Origin: Lycorma delicatula
Lineage: Eukaryota; Arthropoda; Insecta; Hemiptera; Fulgoridae
NCBI RefSeq assembly: GCF_047948215.1
Contig: NC_134456.1
Location: forward strand, 14,843,730-14,907,729
Direction of reading: 5' to 3'
DNA length: 64,000 nt
Shown: positions 1-13,286 of the stretch, piece by piece
Layout of the letters: the number at the start of each line of letters is the position of its first letter
Position numbering within the stretch: the stretch's first letter is position 1
Position numbers and translations under genes: made by a program
The notes under the pieces: generated by a model
What the model was told of the DNA's origin: nothing
Database searches by the model: none
The model's input: only the letters and a program-made list of their open reading frames with translations

Positions 1-2413
1 ATAGTATACTTTGAAACATTTTCGCAGAAGCCTGAAATTCAGTGAAGATAATTATCCAGTATTCTATAAAAAAAATTGTTTTCCTTTAAACTACTCTTTA
101 AAAGGGTGAAGCTGGGTGAGAATGGATTTCACAGTACCTGTTTATTCTAAGATAAAAATGAAAATTCAACTCTGAAAGTAAAGATGAAACTGAATAAACA
201 TAGACTCACTGATTCCAATGTATATTTCTAACACATTAAATAGAAACTCAAAATTCAGCAAATGTACTAAATATGAAAACTAGTAGAAAACAAGTACAAA
301 AAATTAAAGGGATACCTATATTTTATGATAAAAAATTACTGTATTCAAACTACTTTAACTTTTTGCAACCAAGAGGCTAATTTTAATGGCTCTTATTTAA
401 AATTTTTTAATTGCGTTTTAATTGCTTTCATTTAAAATGTAAGTTTCAACTCAGAAATAGGATACACCACATTTAAAAACTAAGTTTTAAGACAGTAAGT
501 TTATAAACAGTAGTTTTAAAGCGCATCTTAAAAATAGCAATTGCTATTATTTTTAACAGATGGTAAGTTTAAAAATTTTGGGAGGGGCGCTACAAAATTT
601 TTGATTCTCAATGTAGATGGTGGCTGAAAAGTTTGAGAATCAATGCTTTAAACTAGATAAAAGGCATTTTTTATTTCCAATTAATATTCTGGAAGAGTTA
701 AAAACATTTAATAACAACTCATTTATAAATTAGATAATGCATAAATATATTAAAAGTATATAAATACAAAAGCTAATGTTGACTCGCTTACCATTAATTT
801 CCTGTTAGAAACAGTTAGAAACCTAATACTTGGCACAAATATTTGTAAAGGAGTTATTAGGAGAAGAATAAGAAAATCTGTTTGAATAACTCTCTTTCAG
901 GGTTTAATACAAGGATTCCTAAACTTAAAAATTCAATACTTTCCCTTAGTCAGATATTAGTGTTTACAGTTTGGTTCAGCTGTTGATTATACAAATGGAA
1001 GTTCAATTTTTCATTTGCTACTGATCAGAAAATTTAAATCTGCAAAATTTTAGCATAGAGTAAAATAAATTCAACAATATTATCTAGGTCAAAGTTTGTC
1101 AATTGTAATTTGAAATGTTTTTAATTTTTTATGTTATTTACTTTTGATTTTTACCCAATAATAATTTTATCAATTTTCTTTTTTGCTCTTTGACATATTT
1201 CAGATAATTTTTTTTTTTGTTTTTTCAGGGTGAAAAATTCTTTGGCATTATCATCGCCCAGATTTTCATATGTACCTGTGTTTTATTGTTACGAGATTTT
1301 GTCCTTCGTAATGTTTCTAATGAATGATTGAAGAATATAACCTCCAAGGTATAACTATATCTAACTTTTCTATTGAACTTACACAAAGAGACCAGTAACT
1401 GCCAATTTATAAATTAAATAAAACCTGATCACCAAAAAAAAGGTGAATAGATTGAATAATCTTAAATAACATAATTTTACTTTGTGAAATACATAAAATA
1501 AGAGATTCAGATTAATCTCCTTCTGCAAATTTTATGCTGAGAACACAACAATTTTGTGAAAAATTCTTAATTTTTGAATTTTTTATATAAAAAAATAAAA
1601 TATTAATTTAGTGGTAAAGCCAACTAATAAACCAGCTGATCGGTGAATTAAAGTAGTTTATACAATCTGCTGATGCTAGTATACTAGTATATGGTTCACA
1701 TGATAAACCATTAGCTGATATGATGTCTTTCAATACTATTCAATATCTTCCAGTTTAATTATTTAATTATTCTTATTACACAACATATAAATTGCTAATT
1801 TCAGAAACACCATATATTAATTATACATAATCTTACTTGTCCTATTTTTAATAGAGTTACTTTTTACCAAATTTGTTTGCTCTATTTCATATAACATATC
1901 CTGCTATTATGAAATACTGCAGCAGAATTTTTCAATTACTATCATCAATTTAAGTAAATAAGAAATATACAAGTCAATAAAAATAAAAGTAGATTTCAAA
2001 TGACAAATTAAGATTTTAATTATTACTACAATTTTTTTAAGCTGTGGCTTAAAATAATAATGAAGACAGAATAATAATATTTGTAAACTACAAGTGACTT
2101 TATTACTCTCTATGCTTTATTTATCTCTCCGTTTTAGATAAAGAGCAGTAAGTAGAACATAACAAAAATAGGACTACTGTGATGCCTTATCTGTAAATTA
2201 TGCCACGTTCAACAACAATCTACAGAATGAAAATTTTAGTTTACTTTCTGAGGGCTATAACACGACACATTACATTTGTATCATCCCATAAGTATACTAA
2301 TAAATTATGTAATAAGTAATAGCAGTAACATATACAAATTGATTGAATATACATTAAGGAAATTGTTAATACGTAATGAAAATTATCAATAGCTATTTGT
2401 TTAGAACAGTAAC
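1..2413. other. AT-rich intronic stretch, nothing recognised
   Basis: Presumed intron downstream of LIM2. CpG is very scarce (4 in the first 600 bases). A polypyrimidine tract followed by AG at about 1208-1229, with a 32-codon open frame after it, resembles a splice acceptor on the plus strand, but its translation matches nothing I know. Confidence 0.5.
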
Positions 2414-2426
2414 TTCATTATATGTA

Positions 2427-2720
2427 GACCCATCGGGTTGGTCTAGTGGTGAACATGTCTTCGGAAATCAGCTGATTTTGAAGTCGAGAGTTCCAACGTT
2501 CAAATCCTAGTAAAGGAAAATACTTTTATACAGATTTGAATAGTAGATCGTGGATACTGGTGTTCTTTGGTGGTTGGGTTTCAATTAACCACATATTTCA
2601 GAAAGGGTTGACCTGAGACTGTACAAGACTAAACTTCACTTACACTCATACATATCATCCTCATTCATCCCCTGAAGTAACACCTGACAGTGATTCCCAG
2701 AGGCTAAACAGGAAAAAAAG
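2427..2720 (+). mobile_element. tRNA-derived SINE with target-site duplication
   Basis: The head has Pol III promoter-like boxes: A-box-like GGTTGGTCTAGTGGTGAAC near 2434 and B-box-like GTTCAAATCC near 2500. The body includes TAGATCGTGGATACTGGTGT and ends with AGAGGCTAAACAGG and a short A-rich tail. It is flanked by a 13-bp duplication with one mismatch (2414-2426 and 2721-2733). It shares nearly its whole length with the copy at 32186-32466, so this is a genuine dispersed family. It lies inside the jub intron in sense opposite to the gene. Confidence 0.9.
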
Positions 2721-2733
2721 TTCATCATATGTA

Positions 2734-3590
2734 AGTTGGTACTTTTTTGGCGGTGTGCTTTCTTTGTTTTCATTTATGGAGTTTTTTAGAATTCATAATA
2801 GAAACACATTCGAGTCATAAAGTCATATTTTTACTAATAACAATAAATATCAGCAGTTTACTAATAATTTTATGATTATTTTAATTGGCTTTAAAGCAAA
2901 AATATTAAACATTATAATTTCTAACCTTATGAATAATATCCACTCTTAATCATAACAATTAGAACATTCTTATCATAAATTGTTGGGTATGTAGATTTAT
3001 ACAGAAAAAAATCTTACAGATATGTGAAATTATAAAAATGGAAGTAAATTAAAACTTCTTCTCCTAGAATAGAACCAGAATTTATTGCCAGATAACAAAC
3101 ATAAACACAAATCATGTGGCAATTTTAAATACCGGAGATTTCTATAAAAAAATCATAACTTATTTACATATTTAATGTTAAAGAACATTTGAAAAAAAAA
3201 TATTTACAATAGGAAATGAGAGAGAACAAATAAGGTAATAATAAAAAAAACCTTATTTAAAATTAGACTGCAATTAAGTGATACAAACTACATGTAATTA
3301 CACTTTAACATCTTAATCAACGAAATAAAGAAATCTAAACAAGATCTTGCACATTGAAATAATATCTAAAACATTGTAACAAGTATAAATATTTACATAA
3401 TTGAATTTAGTGCTCAGTTTTTTGACAAATAAATTTGATTCACTGAACATGTATAAACAATCCTTCTAACTAATGTTCTATTTAACCACATGGTGCAGAT
3501 CTTTTACCAAATTTAATTGCAGATAAATTATTTTTTAACTCTAACAACTCTAAAATCTTATACAGACGAAAATAATATTTTATAAGTAAC
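2734..3590. other. AT-rich intronic spacer
   Basis: No gene, repeat boundary or structured motif recognised between the SINE and the mariner element. Confidence 0.5.
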
Positions 3591-3753
3591 TACGAGGGAT
3601 ATCTCTAAAGTAAAGACTGCTGGAAAATTTCTCTCCTTAAGTTTGGTGAACCTGTGTTGTTCATGCCCATGCTAGTAATGTACACACTGCATTGTTGTTG
3701 TAAGTTGTCGCATTGTAGTATCTTTGATTACATATGAATTATTACATTATAAA

Positions 3754-4857
3754 ATGTGTACGAAAATCGATGTTGCCACTGACTGTGAAATACGTGCAGT
3801 CATATGTTTTTTAAGCCATCAAAACATTAAGCCGGCTGAAATTCATAAGCAATTGGTTGCTGTGTACAGTGATAATGTAATAATGAATGAAAGAAATGTT
3901 CGAAAATGATGTGAAAAGTTTAGAAATAACAGAATTAATGTGCATGATGAAGAATGTTCGGGGAGGTCCTCGATAATCACCGAGGACTTGTTGAATGCAT
4001 CGATTATAAAATTAGAAAATATCATCGTTCAGTGATATCCAACCTGACCCTCCCTTTACCTGATGTTTCAAGAACTGTTATTGGTCGCATTGTTCATGAC
4101 CATTAAGGCTTCAGAAAGGTTTGTGCACGTTGGGTGCTGCACGTTTTAACAGAACGCCACAAAAAAACCCAATCTGCTTTGGAATTTTTGATGCACTACA
4201 GAAAAAGGTGATAAGTTCTTTAATTCAATTGTTACCAACAATGAAACATGGATTTCATATTGTATGCCAGAGAGAAAACAGCAGTCAAGTGAATGGTGTC
4301 ATCCTCAATCACCAACCATACCAACAAAGGTCAAGCCACAGCCATTTGAACACAAACTGATGGCCACAGTCTTTTGGGATCTGTTTGGCATACTGCTGAT
4401 TCATTTCATGCCACGTGGAACGACTATAAATGCAGAAGCCTACTACAAAACTCTATGTAAGTTATGGCACGCCATTCAAAATCAGCGACATGAGCGGCTG
4501 ACCAATGGCATTGTCCTGATGCACAATAATGCACATCCATATGTTGCACGTCTGACACGAGATTTCCTGAGAACACTTGGATGGGAAATTTACGATCACC
4601 CACCACTCCAATCTGCACAACTCCTTCTGATTACCATTTTTTTAGGAAATTGAAAGAATTTCTGTCTCAGTGGTAAGCAATTCAAGGGCATTTAAAAATG
4701 CCCACGAAAAAAATGCCCTGTTAAAAAAACAGCATTTAAAAATGCTGTTAATCAGTGGCTAAATGGACTGGTGACAGAATACAACGACGGTATATTGAAG
4801 CTGGTGTATCGCTACAATAAATGTCTTAATTCATGTGGCGATTATATAGAGAAGTAG
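3754..4857 (+). pseudogene. mariner transposase pseudogene
   Basis: The helix-turn-helix region is readable (CEIRAVICFLSHQNIKPAEIH), then a stop, then a linker (NVHDEECSGR, close to the family's RSGRP). The catalytic part follows from about 4240: a NETWISYC-type first Asp region, LMATVFWD, RGTTINAEAYYKTL, and LMHNNAHPY, where the usual HDNA carries Asn instead of the catalytic Asp. The YSPDLAPSDYHLF region is scrambled by frameshift after HPPLQSA. The C terminus KLVYRYNKCLNSCGDYIEK with a TAG stop (4855-4857) is preserved. Multiple stops and frameshifts show it is dead. Confidence 0.9.
4686..4749. repeat. Two adjacent palindromes inside the mariner relic
   Basis: The segment 4686-4703 is a palindrome with arms GGGCATT/AATGCCC around TAAA. 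The segment 4728-4749 is another with arms AACAGCATT/AATGCTGTT around TAAA. Both share the core CATTTAAAAATG, so one looks like a modified duplicate of the other. They interrupt the normal transposase sequence. Confidence 0.8.
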
Positions 4858-4952
4858 TAAAAGGTATGTAGAGAAATAAAAAATATTTACAAAGTTTTCA
4901 GAATAAATTTTTTATAATGAAACGGTCTTTACTTTAGAGATAACCTGTCATA

Positions 4953-7900
4953 TATTATTTTCCATTATTAAATGTAATTAAAATATTAAATTACATACTA
5001 GATGTATAATTTTACTCGATGATAAATCACTGTTTGCTGTGTATACATGGCCATCTCATCTGAAGCTCTTGTTTTCACATATCTACATTACACCCATTGC
5101 AATGTTATTAGAAGCTAAATGTAGGAACTATGTGAGAGTAAGAGAAAGGTGGTTGAAAGTGGGGGATTATTTGAATAAAGACACAGAATGGGCATCAATG
5201 TACAAAATTTAATTTGAATAAATTCTATCCCCTAACATTTATAATAGTAGTCCATAATTAATCAATGCCTATGTAATAGTTACTTGACAGAACTGTTCTC
5301 GAGACTAGACTAACTAATTAACATAATTGACTAACTCTAATTAAAGTTTAAAAATTGTATTTCCTTTAATTAAATTTTTTTTAGGGAAAGTTATATCAGT
5401 ATTAATTAGTGAACATATAAAAAAAAAATAATAATAAAAATAAATAAAAAAAAACACTTTTATTCAGCTGAGTATTTATTATTATTATTATTATTACTAT
5501 TATGATTAGCACAAACATAACTGTACAATAAAAGTACAAGTAAAGTACTGCATACTAGACAGTATTTACAATACAAAATACTTTAATATATTAATAACAT
5601 AATGTCACTTATTATAAATATATGTAAATTACTATTAAAAATTACGAATGAAGTATTGGTAAACAAACTATTCCTTGTAAATACAAAAAACTTCTAACCA
5701 TAAATCCATAAAATGAATGGAGGAGTATTTTTGTAAATATTCTTTAATAATATTTTCTTTATTGACATTTATCTTAATTTGAGTCACAAACATTAACTTT
5801 CTACAGAAAGAGATAAAAATTGTTTACAGCCTCTTGATGTAAGTAAATATGAATTTACTCAAACACTGATCATTCTTTCATAGCATATGAATTTAAAAAT
5901 AAGAAATTGAAACATTAAAACAATGAAAACTTCTTGAAACCTCTAAATAAGTGATATCAGGATAAAAACACAATGATCCTTTTATTTATGTATAGAGTAC
6001 AGAATATAGTGTAAACCGATTGCATTTTTTATCTTATTAAAGTCAATTTTTAACATTACATGATATTTATATCATTAACTATTAATGATATATATCATTA
6101 ACTTAGAAAAAATCTATCACAACAAAATTACAAAAGCACTTTTTATATAGCACAAGAGTATAGTGTTTATTCCAGTTATCAGCAAAAAAATTAACTTTTG
6201 TGGTTATTGTGATGACTAATGTGATGTACTTTTTTATTTATCTTTATTCTGTACCCACCAAACTTTTAGCTTCAACATATTTTTTACATCCTACATCCCT
6301 TATTAGCTATCTGTTTCCATACATTCTTATATTTATCTTGTTTTATTTTTTAATCTTCAATTTCTTTTAAAAACAAATTCACAACTCTAAGTATCTCAAT
6401 AAATTGTCACCAGCAATCTTCTTTTTTATAAAATTTACTTTGTTGCCATAAAATTCTCTCTTCTCCAATTAATCATGCATCCCTGAAACTTCTTCATTTT
6501 GAATTATAAAGAATTCAACACTCTAATTTTCAACATTTTTTGTAATATTCATATTTCAAACGTTTATATATTGTTTCTTTTTCAAGATTCCATACTGCTA
6601 TATAATATAATAGATTTTTGGTCACATTAATAAAAAGCTTTTAGAAAATATCAACTTTGCAAAATACTGATATTTTTCCTGGTGTCCTTGATTGAAATTC
6701 TGGGAATTTCCCAAAGTTAAAAGCCGCCATTTTCAAGATGGGTGATCAGAATTAGGTTTTTTGTCATTTTCATGAGAACCATGTATTACAACAGAAAAAA
6801 GGATTCTTATATTAAATGCCAGTATTAAATTTTCAATATATATATTTTTTTTAATTTTGTTTCTTTTATTCAATCCTAAAGAAAACAAAGCAACTCTTTT
6901 TTGTTAATCATAACAAAATCTTTTAATCAACAACCACCAGCTACCTAAAGCATTTTCACCTTTGCCACCCATTCTGTTTAGTGATTCAAGCAATGAAAAG
7001 CTTGATGAAACATGGTATCTGGGACCTTGTTGTCCCTTGCAACTGTAAGGTACGTGGCAAGTTACCATTTTTGCAAATAGGACACTGTGCCATTGACAAT
7101 CATTAACAACAGTGTTATGTTTATAGCAATGTTATCAGTGCCAAACCTATGAGGAATTACTGCCAGAGATTTAGAGTAGCACACATAATAAGCTAAAAAA
7201 AATTCAATGATCTAAAATAAAGAAATAATTACATACATTTAATACAATCTTTTTCTAATTTATTTTTTCAATCAGTCAACAGGAAATAAATTTTGCTCCC
7301 CAAAGAAGGATGATTAATCATAATTTATGCATATAGATTTTTGCAAATATGTATTTTTTTACTACAAGTACATTATAAGAATACATAACTGCCACTCTTG
7401 TGGCACTAGATCACTGAACACAAATCACTAAATGTTTATGGCACATTTTCATATAATTTACAACTACAAAAAACTGAACTGACTTAGTAAACTTAACTGA
7501 TATACATTTCAGTTATCAGATGCACTTGCCTAAACACAGAAGAACAGCAAATAACTGTGATTTTAATGATTTTAACAAGAAAAAATAGAAATAAGAAATA
7601 AAATAGATATAGAGACAATCTAACACTGTACAACAGCTTTTTTGAAAACTTCACTATTAAACAGCAAGCACTTGATAACAGCAACATATAACATCTTGGC
7701 TGCTTTTTTATGGCCTGGATACAATTTCCTTTTTTGGTTAACTAGCAAAATTTCAATCCGGAATGGCATAACTTAAATGTATCAATAGAGTGTCATGCTT
7801 TTATAATGCATTTCTAAAAAATAATAAGATACTTTTTAATTCCATATTTTGTTACTTATTTGTTTGAATGACAAAACTGATCTAAACTCATTTTACTAAA

Positions 7901-8136
7901 AGGAGAGTGATCTTTCCACACAAACTTTACAGGATATCCTGGATTTTAAAATATACTTTTAGATAAGAAATACTTTCTAGCATTCTTCATTTAGCATTAG
8001 TGTTTTTTTCTTTCAATTGATCTCAATTAAAACTGATTAGTAGTTCAGAAAAATTTGGTGTAGATGTTTAAAAATATTGTAATAATACACTATTTATCAC
8101 ATTCATTAATATAAGTTAATCTAATTTCCATAAAGT
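4953..8136. other. AT-rich intronic stretch with simple repeats
   Basis: Contains an (ATT)n tract at about 5475-5500 and A-rich runs near 5415-5455. A segment at about 6680-6800 (GCCGCCATTTTCAAGATGG and following) has the flavour of the long-inverted-repeat element at 11.6-15 kb but cannot be aligned confidently. No coding sequence recognised. Confidence 0.45.
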
Positions 8137-8275
8137 TCCAGATTCAAATCCTGGTTAGGCTTAGTGTTTTTCAGAAACTGTAAAATCTTCCTCTAATTCA
8201 TTATAAAAAGGAAATGAATGATAATTCATTATTACTTGTTACAATATGAATATATAAATAAATAAATAACTCGGC
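8137..8275 (+). repeat. Probable SINE fragment (B-box half only)
   Basis: It begins with GATTCAAATCCTGGTTAGGC, matching the B-box region of the second SINE type at 13287-13444 (GGTTCAAATCCCAGTTAGGC). Similarity then fades into an AT-rich tail ending in a short (AAAT)n near 8256. The A-box head is missing, so it is a 5'-truncated or badly decayed copy. Confidence 0.5.
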
Positions 8276-9590
8276 AAGCAAAATAACAATTTTTATATTA
8301 GTTTACCTCTGAAGTATGATTTTAGAGAGAAGTAAATAACTAATTAGGATCAAAATCAATTTCTGCAAATATTTTTCTATCACATATTACCTGAAATATA
8401 TCTTATACTGGAAAAATAAATTAAAACTGTACTTTGGGTATGAATCCCTTATAACCTTATGATTTTGCAATACGTGAAACATCTTGGCAAAAAACATTCT
8501 GAAAATTTAAGGGTTTGTAAGGTAAGGATGAAATACTGAAGACTACAGCCTCATTTAATAAACTGATTCCATCAGATAACTTAAGTTATAACAATACTGG
8601 TGCAGTTAATCTACATGCTGTTAGCATTAACAAGTCACTAATATCATCTGCCAATAAGAAATTAAATATTTAAGTATTTAAAACATCAGTTCTATGATGA
8701 TTACTTACATGTAATTTTTTTTAATTACAGAAATCAGAGATACAATGTGAGGATAATAAAATGAAATTATTAAACAATAAAAATAGATGATGTTTACAAT
8801 ATTTATTATATGAAAGTAAATTTAAAAATGCAACAAATAAACAATATTAAAAAAAAAACATACACATGAAAAAACTAATGAAGGAAAGACAAATTAAGAG
8901 TTAAACAAATAACAGGCATTTAAATTAAAAATTATAAAAAAAAGACTACAAAAAGAAAACATAACAGCACATGCAAAATGTTAATAATAAACAAATCAAA
9001 ACAGAATCAATCAAGAAAAACAATCAGTAAATAAAATTCCCCAAAACTCAAAACTAAAGTCATCAATCCCTATAAAATACAATTTTTAATGACAGATTAA
9101 AGGATCAAATTTTCTAAATAATTTAATAAAATTATCATAAAAAAATACACAGGAGAAACATTACTGAGATAATATCTTAAAAATAATAAGTAATAATATC
9201 AGAAGAAATTTATAAATAAGTAAAACAAATTCCTTTAAAACATGACAAGTGATATGTTATTGTTTGTACATACTGACTAATGGTAGCACAAATATACAAA
9301 TACATAATCACTAACAACTGTTATCATGATAACACTTCTGTAATAGTTCGTAAAACAGGTTCATATTCACGTAAGGGTGTATTTTACATACATCACAATG
9401 CCCATATTATGAAGGGCTAAAATTTAATGTACACTGGAACATAACAGAACAAATATCACACTAAATGACAGGTGCTGCTAACTAGCAGTTTCATTCTTCA
9501 ACTGACATTCCAAAACTTATTTACCCATACTCTCTCGTTTTCTTTCAGTCGACTACATCTGCTGTCAATGCATCTAAAACAACATACGAT
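8276..9590. other. AT-rich intronic stretch
   Basis: A-rich with many short homopolymers. No coding sequence, repeat family or structured RNA recognised. Confidence 0.5.
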
Positions 9591-9594
9591 TAAT

Positions 9595-10130
9595 TTTTAA
9601 ACAACGGAAAAACTGAATGCTAATGACATTCATTGTTGTCTAAAGGCTGTTTATGGTGATGAAATTGTTGACTGTAAGTGTGCAATAGAATTCATCAGAA
9701 ACTTGTAAAGCAAATATTGAGGATGAATTTTGCAGCAGTTATCCAATTTTTGTTACTGATGAGAAGCACCAAAAGGAGGAAGATGAATTTATTCAAAATT
9801 ATATACAGAGACATTAAAACACCTTATTAGATCTGTGTGCTGTGTTTAACAATCCATGTAATCGATAATTCTGCAACATAATGCTAGGCCATACACATCA
9901 CACGCAACCTCCACACTCACCAGATCGGAGGTCCTGCCAAGTTTCAATTCTTTCCGTAATTAAAGAGAAATATTAAATGCATTCTTTTTCACCAAGGATG
10001 ATGAACTCAAGAACATAGTCTGGTCATGGATCAAGGAAAGACTGCCAACATTCTTCAAGGATGAGAATACCGGTTCACCGACGGGAAAAATAGGTAACTA
10101 TAAATGGTGACCTCCTTTTATAATTACACG
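9595..10130 (+). pseudogene. mariner transposase relic, internally deleted
   Basis: The N-terminal part gives ECLKAVYGDEIVD-like text followed by VDCKCAIEFI. After a large deletion the catalytic part appears as VILQHNARPYTSHA (family: LLHDNARPHTA, with Asp missing) and then DDELKNIVWSWIKE with PTFFKDE. These match mariner transposase order, but stops and deletions are frequent and no terminal inverted repeats were located. Confidence 0.7.
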
Positions 10131-11628
10131 TTAAATAAATGTAAGTTTTTTTTTGCAAATAAAAGTGCTATTTTATTCCATATGTTTTTCATTTGACAAT
10201 ATCTTTTCATTTGCAAATTATGAGGAACTGTGCACTATATTTAAACTATCCCTTCTAGATGTGCACTCTGAATATAATTCAAGGTAAATGTGAAACTTTA
10301 TCTAAAATAGTTGAAAAAAAATTGATAAATGATAAATTTATAATTAAATGAAAGTGTATTTTATTGGTTTTCTTAGTATTTTTAAATTATAACTTAAAAA
10401 AGTGTACTCAAGACATATAAATTTGGCAATCATAGTTGAAACTATGATATCACACTGACCAAATAAAAATATGAAAATTGTGCAAAATAGCAACAGAAAA
10501 GCTATCGCATGTTAACTCTTTATCTTTTAAACTAAAATTGATAAATATTAGCTTTATTAAAATATTCTCTTTTTTTATCTGAACTGTATAAAAAGGAACA
10601 GAAAAATGCGTGACGTATTATCATCCAATTTGTATAGTAAATTCTCAGTTTGAGAAGGAATAGGAACATATATATAAATTGACTGCGATTACTGGAGGAT
10701 TAAGAGCCGTGATAGGTTTTACTTGAAATGCATCTCAGTCACTAATTATACTTCATGTACAATCACCACACAGGAAATAAGAGTTCCTTGATAAAATCAT
10801 CAATCTTATATTTGTTCCACAAACAAAAGTCACCATTCCACAAAGGATATGATTACCAGAGATTCCAGTGTAATAACTGGTATAAAGCCAATGGTATCTA
10901 CCTAGGGAAGAAGGATAAACAAAGAATATAAAGAGAAGCAATCAACTGTTGGGAGTGAATGCCTCTATTCAATCTTTACAAAAAATTAAATCATGTTCTT
11001 ATTTCTGTTCTAGAAAGATCATTCAGTCAATGTTTGTCAGATTTCATTAACACGTATAACAAGGTGCTTCTATATTTATAATACGTTTCCCAAAAGAGAA
11101 AATTATAAGAAATTAAAAAATTACTTGTTTATGTTTCCCATTTCTTGAGCTTTAGTCCATTTAAATGGTTTTATTATACACAACTTATTAAAAGCAGAAT
11201 TAACTGAATAAAATATATACATTCTGTGTTGCTCTTTGTATAATTTCAGTACATAATGTTGGTGAAAAGTATATTATAGTGAAACATTTAAGATCTTTCT
11301 TAAACAAAAAAAGCTATAAAATAAATAGAGGTTAATGATACAATGTAATATAAATCATAATATTCACATTAAAAAAAAACTTAAACATGTCATTCTCATT
11401 AAGAAGAAAAACACAAATTATTACAACATTAGTAGTATTCCATTAAACTACTGTAATAAAATACAATAATAATATAATTAAATATATAACATTTAAAAAA
11501 TATTCAACATTGAATAAAAGAAAAAAATACTGACTGCAAAATCCCACAAAGATTTATATAAAATAGTAACAATAATTTTTAATACATAATGAAAAAATGA
11601 AAACAATTTTACCAAGATTTTTATTATG
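10131..11628. other. AT-rich intronic stretch
   Basis: No recognisable gene or repeat. The 62-codon minus-strand ORF at 10753-10941 has no family features. Confidence 0.45.
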
Positions 11629-11975
11629 CAGGGTGATCAACTTAATATGACAACCACTGTGATCTCAGAAACTATACGTTTTGTGAGAAACTTTAAATGT
11701 GGAACCTTTTCTAGATTTTTTCCCGCATTAAAGATATAGATTACTATTTTTAAATGTCTGCCCTTTTTCCAATATGGAGCAAACTGCATTATTTCATATG
11801 GCAACCTCATGTTTTTTCGCATTTTTGAGTAGAAAATAGCATATTAAAACATTTTTATTCTTGGGTATTCTTCTCTAACCGCAGCTGTTACAGAGCTACA
11901 GGCTGACAATTTTACAATTTTAATATCTAATATGGTGGCTATCTTACATTTTAAATAGAAACCTTACGTATTAGT
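11629..11975. repeat. Left long terminal inverted repeat
   Basis: Imperfect inverted match to 14610-14957, with many substitutions and small indels, so the element is old. Confidence 0.8.
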
Positions 11976-12169
11976 ACCTGGTTGTCAAATAATATTTTCA
12001 AAGTTTGCAAATTAAGCAAAGTGGAATATAAAATAAAAGTAAGATAATGAAATTTTTACCTTAAATAATGTGGTTTAAGTTTTATTTATTAGGAAGGAAA
12101 AATTACAACAGATTTTCAAAATAGCTACCATTAGTAAAAATCCAAGCAGTTGCTCTCCTGCAATGCCAT

Positions 12170-13092
12170 TTTAATGAAAACATCATTAACAGTTTTTGAC
12201 AATGTGTGGTACAAAATTCAAAATTTTGATTACCTTAGCGGTTATTTCTTCCTCTGAGCATACATAGATGTTTACAACTGCTTTCACTTATCCCCAGAGA
12301 AAGTAATCTAATGGGGAAAAGTCTGGACTTCTCACTGGCCAAGCGATAGCTCTTTGGTTAGCAATCCACCTGTTTTGGAAATAAGCATTTAATAATTCTT
12401 TTACCTCACCGTAGATGTGTGCTGGAGCTTGTTGAAAATACATTTGCAAATGTAGAGGTAAGTCACCATAGAACTTCTTCCAGCACTTGACAGTATCAAG
12501 ATACTGTCAAGTGCTGGAAGAATTTTACTCCTGTAAGATTTTACTCGTAGAAATACACAGCCAAAATTTGATTGCTAATGATGGCACACCAACAATTTAT
12601 GGAAAATCTCACTTTACTTTATCCTTCTCTGACAATTAACAGATTTTCTTTTGACCATATCAAATGGTTATTTTTTCGATTGTACATTTCATTATTGGCA
12701 AAATTAGTTTCATCACACCAAATAATATTAAACAAAAAATGAAGGTAATTCACAACAACTAGTTCTGCAATCCGTTGCTGAATTCAAACCTTTCTTTTTC
12801 ACTTAGCATAAATGTATGGAGAACTGCAAATTTGCAAGTTTATGTGCACAGTAACTGTGCTTCAGCAACACATTTGCTACTGAGCCATAAGATAAGTGTA
12901 GCAATTGCACTGTTTCCCTTATGGAAGCTGTAGGATATACTTCAAAGAAGGCCAAAATACTGGTCTCAATCTTTTCAATAACAACTCTGTTCTGGCAATG
13001 TCATTTTTTCTCAAATGATCCATTATTTCATACACTTCAATTAATCTTGCAAATAGTTTACAGTGAAGTGGATGCGTGTCAGGGTATTGTTG
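12170..13092 (-). pseudogene. Transposase pseudogene of the long-TIR element (main part)
   Basis: The minus strand gives QQYPDTHPLHCKLFARL, the helix-turn-helix region of a DDE family common in insects. Much further on come LQMYFQQAPAHIYGEVKELL, NRWIANQRAIAWPVRSPDFS and PLDYFLWG; the last two carry the RSPDxxPLDFFLWG signature. The catalytic second Asp (FQQDGAPPH) reads FQQAPAH, so that Asp is gone, and a stop follows FLWG. A perfect palindrome (12475-12522) breaks the frame. Only the extreme N terminus lies beyond the mariner insertion, at about 14224-14300. Confidence 0.85.
12475..12522. repeat. Perfect palindrome: 23-bp arms, 2-nt spacer
   Basis: Arms 12475-12497 and 12500-12522 are exact reverse complements (each carries the CCAGCACTTGACAGTATC core) separated by AA. 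One arm is normal transposase coding sequence (WKKFYG region); the other is an inverted copy of it. Confidence 0.95.
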
Positions 13093-13286
13093 TACACACC
13101 CAGTGCGGCAAATAAGTAATGAGACTGATTTTATTTCCAGGAATACTTTAAAGAAACGCGCCAAATGTGGTAACCATTTCACCTGCTAGATTGTGCTGAA
13201 CACACAGACGCTTCAATCATGTAGATGACTCAGGCAGTGCATGCACAGCAGCCATGAACGTAACGTTGCGCAAGTAGCGGTGGTCA

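Larger units (their letters stand above)
3591..4952 (+). mobile_element. mariner transposon, inactive
   Basis: About 1.36 kb, bounded by TA at both ends with imperfect terminal inverted repeats. The left end reads TACGAGGGATATCTC then TAAAGTAAAGAC; the right end read inward has ATCTCTAAAGTAAAGACC. Size, TA target and the CGAGGG-type terminus are classical for mariner. Inside is a decayed transposase in the same orientation. Confidence 0.92.

Noticed and set aside
1208..1327. Polypyrimidine tract plus AG followed by a 32-codon open frame on the plus strand (GEKFFGIIIAQ...)
   Set aside because: Looks like an acceptor and exon, but there is no donor, no recognised protein and no neighbouring exon; a 32-codon frame is expected by chance.
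2427..2520. A true tRNA gene at the A/B-box-bearing sequence
   Set aside because: No acceptor stem closes, and the sequence continues into a SINE body shared with other copies and flanked by a target duplication.
5475..5500. (ATT)n tract as a CRISPR-like or functional array
   Set aside because: A simple microsatellite in eukaryotic intronic DNA.
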